A DNA stretch of 64,000 nt, from positions 1-64,000 of the forward strand of contig NZ_JAKLJA010000033.1 in assembly GCF_022213065.1 (NCBI RefSeq), written 5' to 3'. Within the stretch, counting starts at the first letter, position 1. Each line of letters begins with the position of its first letter. This DNA comes from Paraburkholderia tagetis (lineage in GTDB: Bacteria; Pseudomonadota; Gammaproteobacteria; Burkholderiales; Burkholderiaceae). Below the pieces are notes generated by a model. It was not told the DNA's origin. It ran no database searches and was given only the letters and a program-made list of their open reading frames with translations. Of the stretch, positions 1-7,512 are shown piece by piece. A program made the position numbers and the translations under genes.

Positions 1-79
1 ACTGACCACCCGCGTCACTGCTTAAGTGCTCGCTTCCGTGTGGAACGAGCGCTCGCGTGTTCGTGGAAAACCTGCTCGG

Positions 80-640
80 CTACGCGTGGAATCCGCGCTC
101 GGGTGTCGTGGAATACGCACGGAAGGCTGCTTCGGTCATGAGCCAGCGATAAAAGCGCACCACGGCGCCCATGCGACGCCTGGCGACGCCGGGAGACAGT
201 TCGCCTGCCTGCACGGCCAGCTTGATCGAAGCGCTATAGCGGTAGGTCGGACGTTGCCGCTTGTTCACCGGGAACGTCAACCACTCGATGCCCTCGTCAT
301 CGAGATAACGACGGAACGCCACCAAGTCGTCAGCGATGCTGGCGAACGTCAGCATGTTCGGCGACGACTTCGACTCCATCATATCGATGAGCCAGACGTT
401 CGCCTCAGCCCACGGCGCGCCGTCAGCGAGCCGGACAACAGGGAAGAGAGGGAAGGTGCCTGCGACCCACTGCGGGCGGGCGTCGCGTCGCTTGCCGGTG
501 TCGGGGTGTGCGAGCGGGACCGTGTGATAGATGGCGCCGCCCTCGGGTTTGGTGATGCTGACCGGCGTCGCGCCGGGTGTGTCGCGGTCAACGACCTCGG
601 TCAGCGGCAATTGCCGGATGGTCGTTCGTCTTGCCGTCAT
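80..640 (-). pseudogene. Truncated tyrosine recombinase (integrase), N-terminal part
   Basis: I read this as the N-terminal SAM-like core-binding part of a phage-type integrase. The product has FASIADDLVAFRRYLDDEG and, later, GVARRRMGAVVRFYRWLMT, which is how these domains look before the catalytic domain. It ends at a TAG after about 186 residues, with no R-H-R-Y catalytic domain, so it is truncated; the reading frame continues only to the window edge. The ATG at 640 is chosen because GAGGA lies about 9 bases upstream. The edge of the window stops me from telling a true truncation from a frameshifted full gene. It may be a relic of element integration. Confidence 0.5.
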
Positions 641-764
641 TGTGCAGATCCTCAACTGTGTTTGTGAGGATGTCCGCTTTAACACCGCCTGCGAGTATCA
701 GCAAATCGTTCTTCACTTGCGCATATTCCCTGGAAAATGCCGGCCGACCTCCGCTGACCCGCAT
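588..764 (-). CDS. Small protein of unknown function (58 aa)
   Basis: A 58-residue product with a natural-looking core (FSREYAQVKNDLLILAGG). The ATG at 764 has GAGGT about 9 bases upstream. Its end overlaps the start of the integrase fragment by about 50 bases, which suggests translational coupling. It also overlaps, in another frame, the tail of the upstream 679-1155 reading frame, so one of the two may be a frameshifted version of the other. I do not recognise a family. Confidence 0.4.
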   Translation of the reverse strand: MRVSGGRPAFSREYAQVKNDLLILAGGVKADILTNTVEDLHNDGKTNDHPAIAADRGR

Positions 765-1155
765 CACTACCACACCTCACGCGCTCCGCCACCTTACTCT
801 GAGGGGCGTCGTTCGTGGATCGCATACGGTTAATCTCCTCTCGCAGATCATCATCATCACGAGCTTCATCACCCGGGCGGGACATGGGCAGCTCGATATC
901 GCGGACATCGAACGCGTTGAGCATGGCCTCGGAGAGGTGCTCAATCAGGCAGACCACACTGGCGTCTGGAATGTGCCTGAATCGTTGATTGACGGTCTCA
1001 CCGCCGTTGTCAATGAATACGACCGCGCGCTCAGCGTGACCCGAATGGAGATCGTAGTGAGGGCGAGTGATTACCTCGGAAAGCTGGTGGGTAGGGTCGC
1101 GCATGACACCCGCACCAACGACAGTCATCTCCAGGTTGCACGATAACGTCGTCAA
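679..1155 (-). CDS. Hypothetical protein (158 aa or slightly shorter)
   Basis: An unrecognised product. The stretch AERAVVFIDNGGETVNQRF is followed by an acidic segment (DEARDDDDLREEINRMRS), and the first 110 residues look more protein-like than the last 45, which are rich in Arg, Cys and Ser. That change lies where the small 588-764 gene begins in another frame, so the tail may be a frameshift artefact. An internal ATG at about residue 10 (MTVVGAG) is an alternative start. Function unknown. Confidence 0.35.
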   Translation of the reverse strand: MTTLSCNLEMTVVGAGVMRDPTHQLSEVITRPHYDLHSGHAERAVVFIDNGGETVNQRFRHIPDASVVCLIEHLSEAMLNAFDVRDIELPMSRPGDEARDDDDLREEINRMRSTNDAPQSKVAERVRCGSDAGQRRSAGIFQGICASEERFADTRRRC

Positions 1156-1495
1156 TGCGCCCCGTCGCGCATTCGCACATCAGTCTGCTCATGCGCATTA
1201 AAGGCTGTCGGTGAACAAGGACGGGCGGACGTGAGAGAGGCTCACGCGAACGTCATACGGTTATTCTGGCACCTGATGGTAACCGGCCCCCATAGACGGG
1301 CACCAAAACGCCGGGCTTGCATCACAGGGAAATGGAGTCGCGTGCGGTACAGCCTGCGATGGTCGGCAAAAGCGCGCAAGCGCTCACAACAGAACAACGA
1401 CAGGTGTATCGCGCGCTACACTGAGTCCATAACCCTGCATAGCCCTGCGCACATTGCATGCGCTCCCGGCAACCACATCTCCGAAAGATAACAGC
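1156..1495. other. Intergenic stretch with no convincing gene
   Basis: These 340 bases separate minus-strand genes on the left from a small plus-strand gene on the right. The short open frames here have no ribosome site and low-complexity composition. I see no RNA gene, no strong terminator and no repeat. Confidence 0.5.
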
Positions 1496-1687
1496 ATGGA
1501 CATCCGCGTTGCGTACGAACATAGTCTCGCCACGGCGCCTGAGGACTTCATCGTTCAGGTGCCTTCGCAGCTCGTGACCGATATCCCCGCGAACGTGCCG
1601 CGCGCCCTGCTGCCGGAGTTCATCGCGAACCTGATCGTCGAACGCTCTCCGGCAATCGGAAAGATTCGCAATCTCAGGATTCTCTAG
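1496..1687 (+). CDS. Small hypothetical protein (63 aa)
   Basis: A compact product starting MDIRVAYEHSLATAPEDFIV and ending GKIRNLRIL. The ATG at 1496 follows an A-rich CGAAAGATAACAGC stretch; upstream in-frame residues look non-coding, so I use this start. No transmembrane segment, signal peptide or known motif is visible. The stop is followed by a T-rich run (gctttttttt) that could help end transcription. Function unknown. Confidence 0.45.
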   Translation: MDIRVAYEHSLATAPEDFIVQVPSQLVTDIPANVPRALLPEFIANLIVERSPAIGKIRNLRIL

Positions 1688-1750
1688 CGGGCTTTTTTTT
1701 AGCGGTGATGCCTGGGCGTCGACAGGCGTTGTGCCCAACCTCCTGAAAAC

Positions 1751-2143
1751 TCAGAAGAGGCTCTGTTGCCGGATATCGCGCGCGGGAGGCAATGACGGTT
1801 TCTGGCGTCGCGCGCCCGCGCGCCGGCGAATGACACGACGTACATGGGCGATCAGCTCGAAGCTCCCGTTCGCAAAACTGAGCGTGAGCCGGAACTGCGT
1901 CAGCCCATCCGGTCCGATACCGGGCTGCACCCGCAGCGACGCACGCATGTCGAGCCGGCGGGCGCGGTCCACGAGCTGCGCGCGGCTCATGCCATTCCAT
2001 GCGGCCGCGATCAGCCGACCCACCGCCGGAGGAACCGACTCGGGTGGACAGTCAACTGGCAACGCGAGAGATACGAGCGCGAAACGGTAAGCCATTGGGT
2101 TGACGGCGCGGCGCTGTGTCCGCACCTCCTCACGTACAAACAT
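1751..2143 (-). CDS. Hypothetical protein (130 aa or shorter)
   Basis: The middle section (MAYRFALVSLALPVDCPPES through LRVQPGIGPDGLTQFRLTLS) reads like a real protein with alternating beta-strand character; the C-terminus is very Arg-rich (HVRRVIRRRAGARRQK). The first 16 residues may not be translated: the internal ATG at residue 17 is a good alternative. It lies just downstream of the H-NS-like gene on the same strand. No family recognised. Confidence 0.4.
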   Translation of the reverse strand: MFVREEVRTQRRAVNPMAYRFALVSLALPVDCPPESVPPAVGRLIAAAWNGMSRAQLVDRARRLDMRASLRVQPGIGPDGLTQFRLTLSFANGSFELIAHVRRVIRRRAGARRQKPSLPPARDIRQQSLF

Positions 2144-2264
2144 GGCGCGCCGCTCTCATTAAGGCGACGCGCGAAGGGACCTGAGTAATCAGTCGTAGCG
2201 GGCCGCAAATGCGGCGTGGCCAGCCTGTCGCTCCGCCAGCGACGACTGGATCGCCCTTTAGCGG

Positions 2265-2897
2265 TTACGCTGCTGCGACTTCAGGCGCGGCAGCAGCCTC
2301 AACTGCGGCCGGTGCCTTTCTGGCTGCAACCTTGCGCGGCGCCGAGGCCTTTTTCGCGGGTACTGCGGCCTTGCGCCCACGCACACCCTTTGCCGGAGCC
2401 GCTGCTGCACGGCCCGCCTTGTTCGTGGCGACTGCCGTCTTCGCCGCCTCTTTCGCCACGACACGCTTTGCGCCTGCCTTTTTCGCAGCTACCTTTTTCG
2501 CAGCAGCCTTCTTCGCAGGCGCGGCCTTTGCGTCGGCAGTCCTGGCCGTTGCCCCAGCTTCAATCAGGAATTTCGAACGATCCTTGACGTCGCGAATCCA
2601 GAGCGGCGCCATACCACGGCCCGACCACGTCGCGCCCGTTTTCGGATCCGCGTATTTCGGTGCAACGTGATGTACGACCGCACCCGGAGCTTTTGCTGCC
2701 GCCTTTGCCAGCGTCGTCCCAGGTTTGCGACCGCGTCGTTTTGCAACAAAGCCTTCGATATCAGCGACACTCAGTCCGTGCTTGTGCATCAGGTCACGGA
2801 TTTTCGTCAGGCCCACCGACGACTGTTTTTCAGCAATCGTGGCCGCCTGTTTTTGCAGCTTGGCAATTTTCAAGTTGATTGCGTCCAAAGTAGCCAT
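2265..2897 (-). CDS. H-NS family nucleoid protein with histone-H1-like tail
   Basis: A DNA-binding, xenogeneic-silencing-type protein. Residues 1-40 form a predicted coiled-coil dimerisation region (INLKIAKLQKQAATIAEKQ). Residues about 82-113 hold the H-NS DNA-binding domain, with TGATWSGRGMAPLWI matching the family's W-x-G-R-G core. From residue 120 to 210 the protein becomes a repetitive alanine/lysine/proline tail (units such as KKAAAKK and KAPAAV) like eukaryotic histone H1 or bacterial AlgP tails. That tail makes it longer than ordinary H-NS (about 100-140 aa). GGGAG stands about 8 bases before the ATG. Plasmid H-NS paralogues commonly moderate the cost of AT-rich plasmid DNA; here that is inference. 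Confidence 0.9.
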   Translation of the reverse strand: MATLDAINLKIAKLQKQAATIAEKQSSVGLTKIRDLMHKHGLSVADIEGFVAKRRGRKPGTTLAKAAAKAPGAVVHHVAPKYADPKTGATWSGRGMAPLWIRDVKDRSKFLIEAGATARTADAKAAPAKKAAAKKVAAKKAGAKRVVAKEAAKTAVATNKAGRAAAAPAKGVRGRKAAVPAKKASAPRKVAARKAPAAVEAAAAPEVAAA

Positions 2898-3429
2898 ATT
2901 CCAATTCTCCCTGTGAGTTTTTCGACCAGGCGATCCTGAAACTTACCTGGCGTGTTTGCCAGGCACTTCGAAGTTTGGTCTGCCCGGCAGCGCTGACGCC
3001 ATCGTCAATGATGGTGATTATGACTTTATCAGTACGCTCGTGCAAACTGAAAGCCCAGCGCCCCAGCAGTTCCCGTGTCACTGGACGTTAAAACCTGAGT
3101 TTGATTCTCCATTTCCCAGACACGTACCCCGCGTTTCGTCGCTCGCGTGACCGATACTCTATTCCGTGCACGAACTCATGAGTGAAACACAAGATTACAA
3201 ACTGTGCGGGCGCTAACCAGGCAGCACCTTCCGGTTGATTTATACTGTCTGAAAAGAAAGCGACCGTCAGTCGCGGCGTTTTCGTGTGCTGTTCCCAACA
3301 GAGCGCCGTTCGAGAATACCCCACCCACTTCGCTACCGCAGCATGGCCTGCTGGAGTCGGGCGTTATCCTGGCGGCACGCGGTTTGCAATTACCTGTCCA
3401 ACAACAGCTTGTTGTGCGGAGAATACCGA

Positions 3430-3771
3430 ATGGATGAAAGAAAGCGCGATAGCATCGTGGCCTATCTGCGCAGACGGATGGCGGAATTTGGAATCAGACC
3501 GGAAGACATCGCGACTTCACTTGCGGCAGATCAGGCGCGTTTGCGGGCGGTGCGTTTTCGCGACGCTTCCGGTAATACATGGGATGGCAACGGCGCTGCG
3601 CCACAATGGGTAGTCCAGGCGATCAGCGCTGGACAGACTCTTGAGCATTTCGCCATTGATGGGGCGCCGAACCGGCACGCAGACAAGCGCACTGGCGCCG
3701 ACTGGCACAATGACCCGTTTGCTGGCACCCGACTGGCCACAATCAGGACAGAGGGCATTCCCGCCGCCTGA
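3430..3771 (+). CDS. H-NS-like DNA-binding protein (113 aa)
   Basis: A short H-NS-type protein. The N-terminus (MDERKRDSIVAYLRRRMAEF) is helical and probably dimerises. The C-terminal half has RFRDASGNTWDGNGAAPQWV, the variant H-NS core (GNTWDG followed by P-x-W) seen in Burkholderia. The ATG at 3430 follows GGAGAATACCGA; upstream in-frame codons look non-coding. It is divergent from the larger H-NS gene about 0.5 kb away, so the window carries two different family members. Role in silencing is inferred from family. Confidence 0.75.
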   Translation: MDERKRDSIVAYLRRRMAEFGIRPEDIATSLAADQARLRAVRFRDASGNTWDGNGAAPQWVVQAISAGQTLEHFAIDGAPNRHADKRTGADWHNDPFAGTRLATIRTEGIPAA

Positions 3772-4366
3772 GGTGATGATCAAGGGTCAGCCAGGATCTG
3801 AAGCCAGACCGCCTCTTCCTTGCGCCAGGATCGTGGACGTGCGCGAGTTGCGACTCGATGCCGATCAGGAATAGTGCTTCCACCAAGGGGCAAAAAGCCA
3901 CGAAGTACGCGATGCGCGCGAGCTGGCCAATGACTGGAAATACACCGACTGGAGCGCGCCTGAAGAGCCAATGCGACGGGATCATGGCGAGGGGCAAGAC
4001 TTCTGGCGCCCCGTCCTTCGCTGGATCTGCCGCACCTGTTTCAGACACGTCCGACTCTGGAGCGCAGCCGGTATCGTCAATCAGTTGCAGCGCGCGATCT
4101 GCACCGGCAGGCTCGCGTATGAGCGCGCACGGCGCCGCGACGAAATGATCGTGATATCCGGCTCGTTGATGCTGCTGGCAAACATGGTAGTTGCAAGGCA
4201 TGCGCAGAGGGTGCGGGCGCCCCTTGACCGCCGGTGGAGCAATGGTGAAGGGATCGGCTACGACGGGTTGTGACGGGGCACTTCGCGTACCTAAATTCTC
4301 CGGCGACAGTCCCATGTCGCAGTCAGCCCCGTCAAGACGACTCCGGGCTTGCCGCTAAAAGCGGCT
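3772..4366. other. Region with only weak coding candidates
   Basis: Both strands have long open frames here but neither is convincing. On plus, 3971-4273 would give about 100 residues; the frame upstream of its ATG also looks protein-like (ELANDWKYTDWSAPEEP) but has no start codon, so it may be a decayed gene. On minus, 3743-4315 would give 190 residues with one hydrophobic stretch near the end. I list the region rather than choosing. Confidence 0.3.
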
Positions 4367-5542
4367 TCAGGAGCCCGGCGTCGCCATGTCGCCTGTCGTT
4401 CCGGACGCATCGGTTTTCATCCCGCTCTTCCGCTTGAACCAGTCTCCGAATGACGAGTCATCTAACGCGTATTCCCCGCGGGCCGAACGCCAGACCAGGT
4501 CTTTCTTGCGGAGTGCGTCGAGCGCCTTCTGGATGTGAGTCGCGGCGAGAGTCGAGCCCACAATCCGCGAGCAGGCGGTGATGGTCACTTCAGAGAAGGG
4601 TTCGAATTGTGGTCCGCCTTCGACAAGCAGGCTGAGCACCGCCTGCTGCGGCCTGCTCAGGTTGTCGTACGCCCTCGAATACTCGTCCCAGATTTCATCC
4701 TGCCGTGCGATCGCCCCTCGAGCCAGCCGCTCTCCAAGACTGTGTGCGGCGCCTTCATCCAGGGCGATTTCCGAAATGATTTTCTTCAGGATCTCGGGGC
4801 GGTGGCCCACCAGCTTGAACGCGTCAAATACGGCATCCGGTTCAAACCGGTTGTCTTCTGCCAGGTGCTGATTGATTCGCCCGGTGTACCAGTCAACGTA
4901 GTCGCGACCAAGAAACGGGAAAGGTTGGACAGAACTTCCGTAGAACGGCTGCTTCTTCGTGAGCACGAGGTGCAGGAGTTTGTCGCGATGTGAGCCCGTG
5001 CATACGATGAAAAGTCGCCGGGCACCGTGCGCATCGACGCCGACGGTGTCGCGCGCCGACTTGAGCGAGAACATCAGGTCATCGGCAGAATTGAGTACCT
5101 CCTGCGCTTCATCGACGACGAGCATCACCGGCTTGCCGGCTACTTCGGACAGTGTTCTAAGGGCGACCGCGAGTGTCTTGCCCTCCGGTGCGCCGACGTT
5201 TTCAAGCCCGAAATCCTCAAGGGTTACGGCCGCGGCGCTCATGCCGGACTTCAGGGCAAGTTCGTCGGCAACCCGGCTTTGCTCGATGCGCAGCGCGTTG
5301 ACCACGGCCGTCGCGACGAGTCGCGTCGGCGGGGTCTGCTGCGACTCCCACAAGTCCACATACACCGGCAGCCATTGCCTCAGGACGGCCTCGGGCATCA
5401 GGTCGCGCCGGAGAAAGGTCGTCTTGCCGGTGCGCCGCGGTGCGGCCAGGAACAGGCCTGAACTCGCATCCACAAGCCCGTCGCCCGTCAGTGCGTCGCA
5501 GTAGTCTGCGGCCAGCTTTTGTCTGGTGAAATACGGCGACAT
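4367..5542 (-). CDS. AAA/STAND-type ATPase
   Basis: A 391-residue P-loop ATPase. The Walker A loop is APRRTGKTTFL (residues about 34-44) and the Walker B strand is VMLVVDEAQEVL (about 139-150), giving the D-E pair for hydrolysis. A C-terminal winged-helix-like portion follows (HIQKALDALRKKDLVWRS). The pattern matches ORC/archaeal-type ATP-binding proteins that often serve as sensor or motor partners in defence and mobile-element systems. It is codirectional with, and downstream of, the zinc-ribbon nuclease gene, but a strong sigma-70-like promoter lies between them, so it can be expressed alone. Substrate unknown. Confidence 0.75.
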   Translation of the reverse strand: MSPYFTRQKLAADYCDALTGDGLVDASSGLFLAAPRRTGKTTFLRRDLMPEAVLRQWLPVYVDLWESQQTPPTRLVATAVVNALRIEQSRVADELALKSGMSAAAVTLEDFGLENVGAPEGKTLAVALRTLSEVAGKPVMLVVDEAQEVLNSADDLMFSLKSARDTVGVDAHGARRLFIVCTGSHRDKLLHLVLTKKQPFYGSSVQPFPFLGRDYVDWYTGRINQHLAEDNRFEPDAVFDAFKLVGHRPEILKKIISEIALDEGAAHSLGERLARGAIARQDEIWDEYSRAYDNLSRPQQAVLSLLVEGGPQFEPFSEVTITACSRIVGSTLAATHIQKALDALRKKDLVWRSARGEYALDDSSFGDWFKRKSGMKTDASGTTGDMATPGS

Positions 5543-5575
5543 GGCAATTACCCATGATTATCTATTGACGGATAA

Positions 5576-5605
5576 ATTATACCCATAAAAGATAATTTAG
5601 TATAA
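5576..5605 (-). promoter_or_regulatory. Sigma-70-like promoter for the AAA ATPase gene
   Basis: Reading the minus strand, TTATAC (5605-5600) and TATAAT (5581-5576) are separated by 18 bases, and TATAAT ends 33 bases before the ATPase ATG. The surrounding 65 bases are strikingly AT-rich in a GC-rich window, as expected of a promoter exposed to H-NS-type silencing. Confidence 0.6.
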
Positions 5606-5661
5606 CCCAGAGGACAAGCGATCCGACTGGCGTCCCAGCCACAGTCGGCGAGGGATTCTGG

Positions 5662-6399
5662 CTAGATTCCGCGCGGCGCAATGACGACTCTCAGCGTCTC
5701 AAACCGTGTCGCGGTTTTCTCGAGATCCCGCACGAGACCGGCAGGATTCTTGACCCGAAGCTGCGGATCATAGACGAAGCAAACAAGGTGTCGGGCTTCG
5801 GGATGCTCGGAATATCGCCTGATATCAACGAGCAACTCGTCCGCGAGTTTCTTGTCCGTCAGGTTTTCACGCGTCATTTTCGTTTCGACCGCAATGCCCG
5901 GACCGACCAGGACGAAGTCGATGCGACTGTTCTGTGCCGCGACGGACGGAGAAAACTCCTCATCACGGACATCGTCGAAGTCCGCAGCAAGCACGGCCGC
6001 AAGGAGGTCCTGGACATCGTACTCGTCGTCAACGGCGATCGTCCGGCGGTTTGCATGACGCCGCGCCAGTCGCCTCGCGACAAGGTGGAAGCGCTGGCAG
6101 ATCTGCTCAATGCGGGCGACGGCGTTGCTGGCGTTACCCGAACTGGATACGTGTTCAGCCCACGGATAGGCTGCGCCACATTGAGGACAGCGGTTGGGTA
6201 ACGACCAGTTTGCGACGATGACGCCCGGTGCCCTGGGTTTGCCAGGAATGCGTGCGTTGCAGTGAATGCAATGACCCAGCAGGGGCTCCCCGCAGATGAG
6301 GCATCGTCCGTCCGGGGGAGCTCCGTTGGGGTCGAACTGGTCCGTCCGGACATGGCCGTTCCGGCACACATATGTCTGAGTTTCCTGCACCACGGTCAT
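5662..6399 (-). CDS. Zinc-ribbon plus DpnII/MboI-type PD-(D/E)XK nuclease
   Basis: A 245-residue two-domain protein. The first 75 residues have Cys12, Cys33/Cys36, Cys44/Cys47 and Cys71/Cys74 in CxxC pairs, consistent with two zinc ribbons. Residues about 122-215 resemble the REase_DpnII-MboI domain: DEYDVQDLLAAVLAADFDDV, then Asp161, Glu172 and Lys174 in the order D-x10-E-x-K (AVETK), and HLVCFVYDP further on. That constellation is the PD-(D/E)XK nuclease core. It is followed on the same strand by the AAA ATPase, suggesting a nuclease-ATPase defence unit. The nuclease fold is well supported; target and pairing are inferred. Confidence 0.75.
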   Translation of the reverse strand: MTVVQETQTYVCRNGHVRTDQFDPNGAPPDGRCLICGEPLLGHCIHCNARIPGKPRAPGVIVANWSLPNRCPQCGAAYPWAEHVSSSGNASNAVARIEQICQRFHLVARRLARRHANRRTIAVDDEYDVQDLLAAVLAADFDDVRDEEFSPSVAAQNSRIDFVLVGPGIAVETKMTRENLTDKKLADELLVDIRRYSEHPEARHLVCFVYDPQLRVKNPAGLVRDLEKTATRFETLRVVIAPRGI

Positions 6400-6585
6400 C
6401 TGCTGTCGTTACCCGAATCTGGTGATTCTAAAGGAGCGTTAACTGCTCGCGGATCATTCACCCCGCGGCCAAACCGTTTCAGAACGCGATCTGGCAGCAA
6501 GCTACCGGCGCTTTCTGGCTCGTGAACGGACGCCATGCCTGGCGACGCACGGATCTGGACGAGCCCCGAACATGTCCCGGGATGC

Positions 6586-6625
6586 GCAATTACCGTTAAT
6601 TATCCGCGTAACGATAATTTATACC
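6586..6625. promoter_or_regulatory. AT-rich control site related to the one at 5545-5605
   Basis: This site shares GCAATTACC and ATAATTTATACC with the AT-rich stretch before the ATPase gene (which has GGCAATTACCC and ATAAATTATACCC). Two similar sites flanking the nuclease gene suggest a shared operator or a silencing target. Confidence 0.35.
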
Positions 6626-6765
6626 ATGCTGCAACATCCTTCCCGGGGCCCGGCAATCGACCACGCGCCGACCGCTTTCGGCACATCCGCACGCTACCGG
6701 CCCGGAAGTCGCATTCCACCGGCACATCCGCAGGGTGACTTTTCTGGATAGACAGGCTACGATAC

Positions 6766-6781
6766 CTGTACATCCATACAG
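6766..6781 (+). promoter_or_regulatory. LexA box for imuAB
   Basis: CTGTACATCCATACAG fits CTGT-N8-ACAG, the LexA operator of beta/gamma-proteobacteria. It ends 14 bases before the imuA start, so LexA would block transcription until SOS induction. Confidence 0.85.
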
Positions 6782-6795
6782 TATTCGAGATCATC

Positions 6796-7512
6796 ATGGC
6801 GCAGCCGCTACTCAATCTCGAGGCGATCCACCCGGACTTGTGGAGGGCCTCGCAGCTGGGTTCGGCGCACGGCCGCACGGTACCGAGCGGCCACGAGGCG
6901 CTCGACGCTGAGTTGCCGGGCCACGGCTGGCCGACGGGGGCCTTGACCGAGGTGATCGTCCCGCAACCGGGCTGCGGCGAACTGCGTCTGCTTAAAACTG
7001 CGCTTGAAGCCGTCACAACCCGGCCGGTCTTCATGCTCCAGCCTCCGCATCGGCTGCAGCCGGCAGCATTCACCTGGTGGGGTGTGGGCGCTGACAACAT
7101 CCACGTGCTCAAGGCTGCCACGACAGCCGACAGCCTGTGGGCCGCGGAGCAGATCCTGCGTGCCGGAACTGCAGGGGCGTTGCTGTTCTGGCAGCAGCAG
7201 GTCCGCCCGGAGGCGCTGCGCCGCCTGCACCTCGCCGCACAGTACGCGGACACATTACTGTTCCTCTTTCGTCCAACCGCGGCGGCGAACTCAACCTCGC
7301 CCGCTCCGTTGCGTATCGCGATCGACGCGGCGCCCGACGGCGTGAACGTCTCATTCATCAAACGCCGCGGACCGCATCGCGACAAACCCGTGTTCGTAGC
7401 GCTCTCCCCTTCGCCTGTTCTCCTGAATCGTCATGCACCACTGGATCGGCGTTCATCTGCCACGCCTGCCCATCGAGAGCTTCTGCCCAACCTGGTACAT
7501 GCCGGTGTCTGA
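6796..7512 (+). CDS. imuA: ImuA, RecA-like SOS mutagenesis accessory protein
   Basis: A 238-residue protein with the ImuA/SulA-like pattern: an N-terminal segment with LWRASQLG and VPSGHEALDAELPGHGWPTG, then TEVIVPQPGCGELRLL in place of a normal P-loop, then QPAAFTWWGVGADN. The family works with ImuB and DnaE2 in damage-induced translesion synthesis. The start at 6796 lies 14 bases after a LexA box. Its last 80 bases overlap the start of imuB in another frame, so the two are translationally linked. Confidence 0.9.
   Translation: MAQPLLNLEAIHPDLWRASQLGSAHGRTVPSGHEALDAELPGHGWPTGALTEVIVPQPGCGELRLLKTALEAVTTRPVFMLQPPHRLQPAAFTWWGVGADNIHVLKAATTADSLWAAEQILRAGTAGALLFWQQQVRPEALRRLHLAAQYADTLLFLFRPTAAANSTSPAPLRIAIDAAPDGVNVSFIKRRGPHRDKPVFVALSPSPVLLNRHAPLDRRSSATPAHRELLPNLVHAGV

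Larger units (their letters stand above)
6400..6795. other. Divergent control region between nuclease and imuA
   Basis: No gene is visible in these 396 bases. It contains an AT-rich site at 6586-6625 and a LexA box at 6766-6781. Confidence 0.6.

Noticed and set aside
3743..4315. 190-codon minus-strand gene
   Set aside because: One hydrophobic segment only, no ribosome site, and a competing plus-strand frame looks equally good; listed only as an uncertain region.
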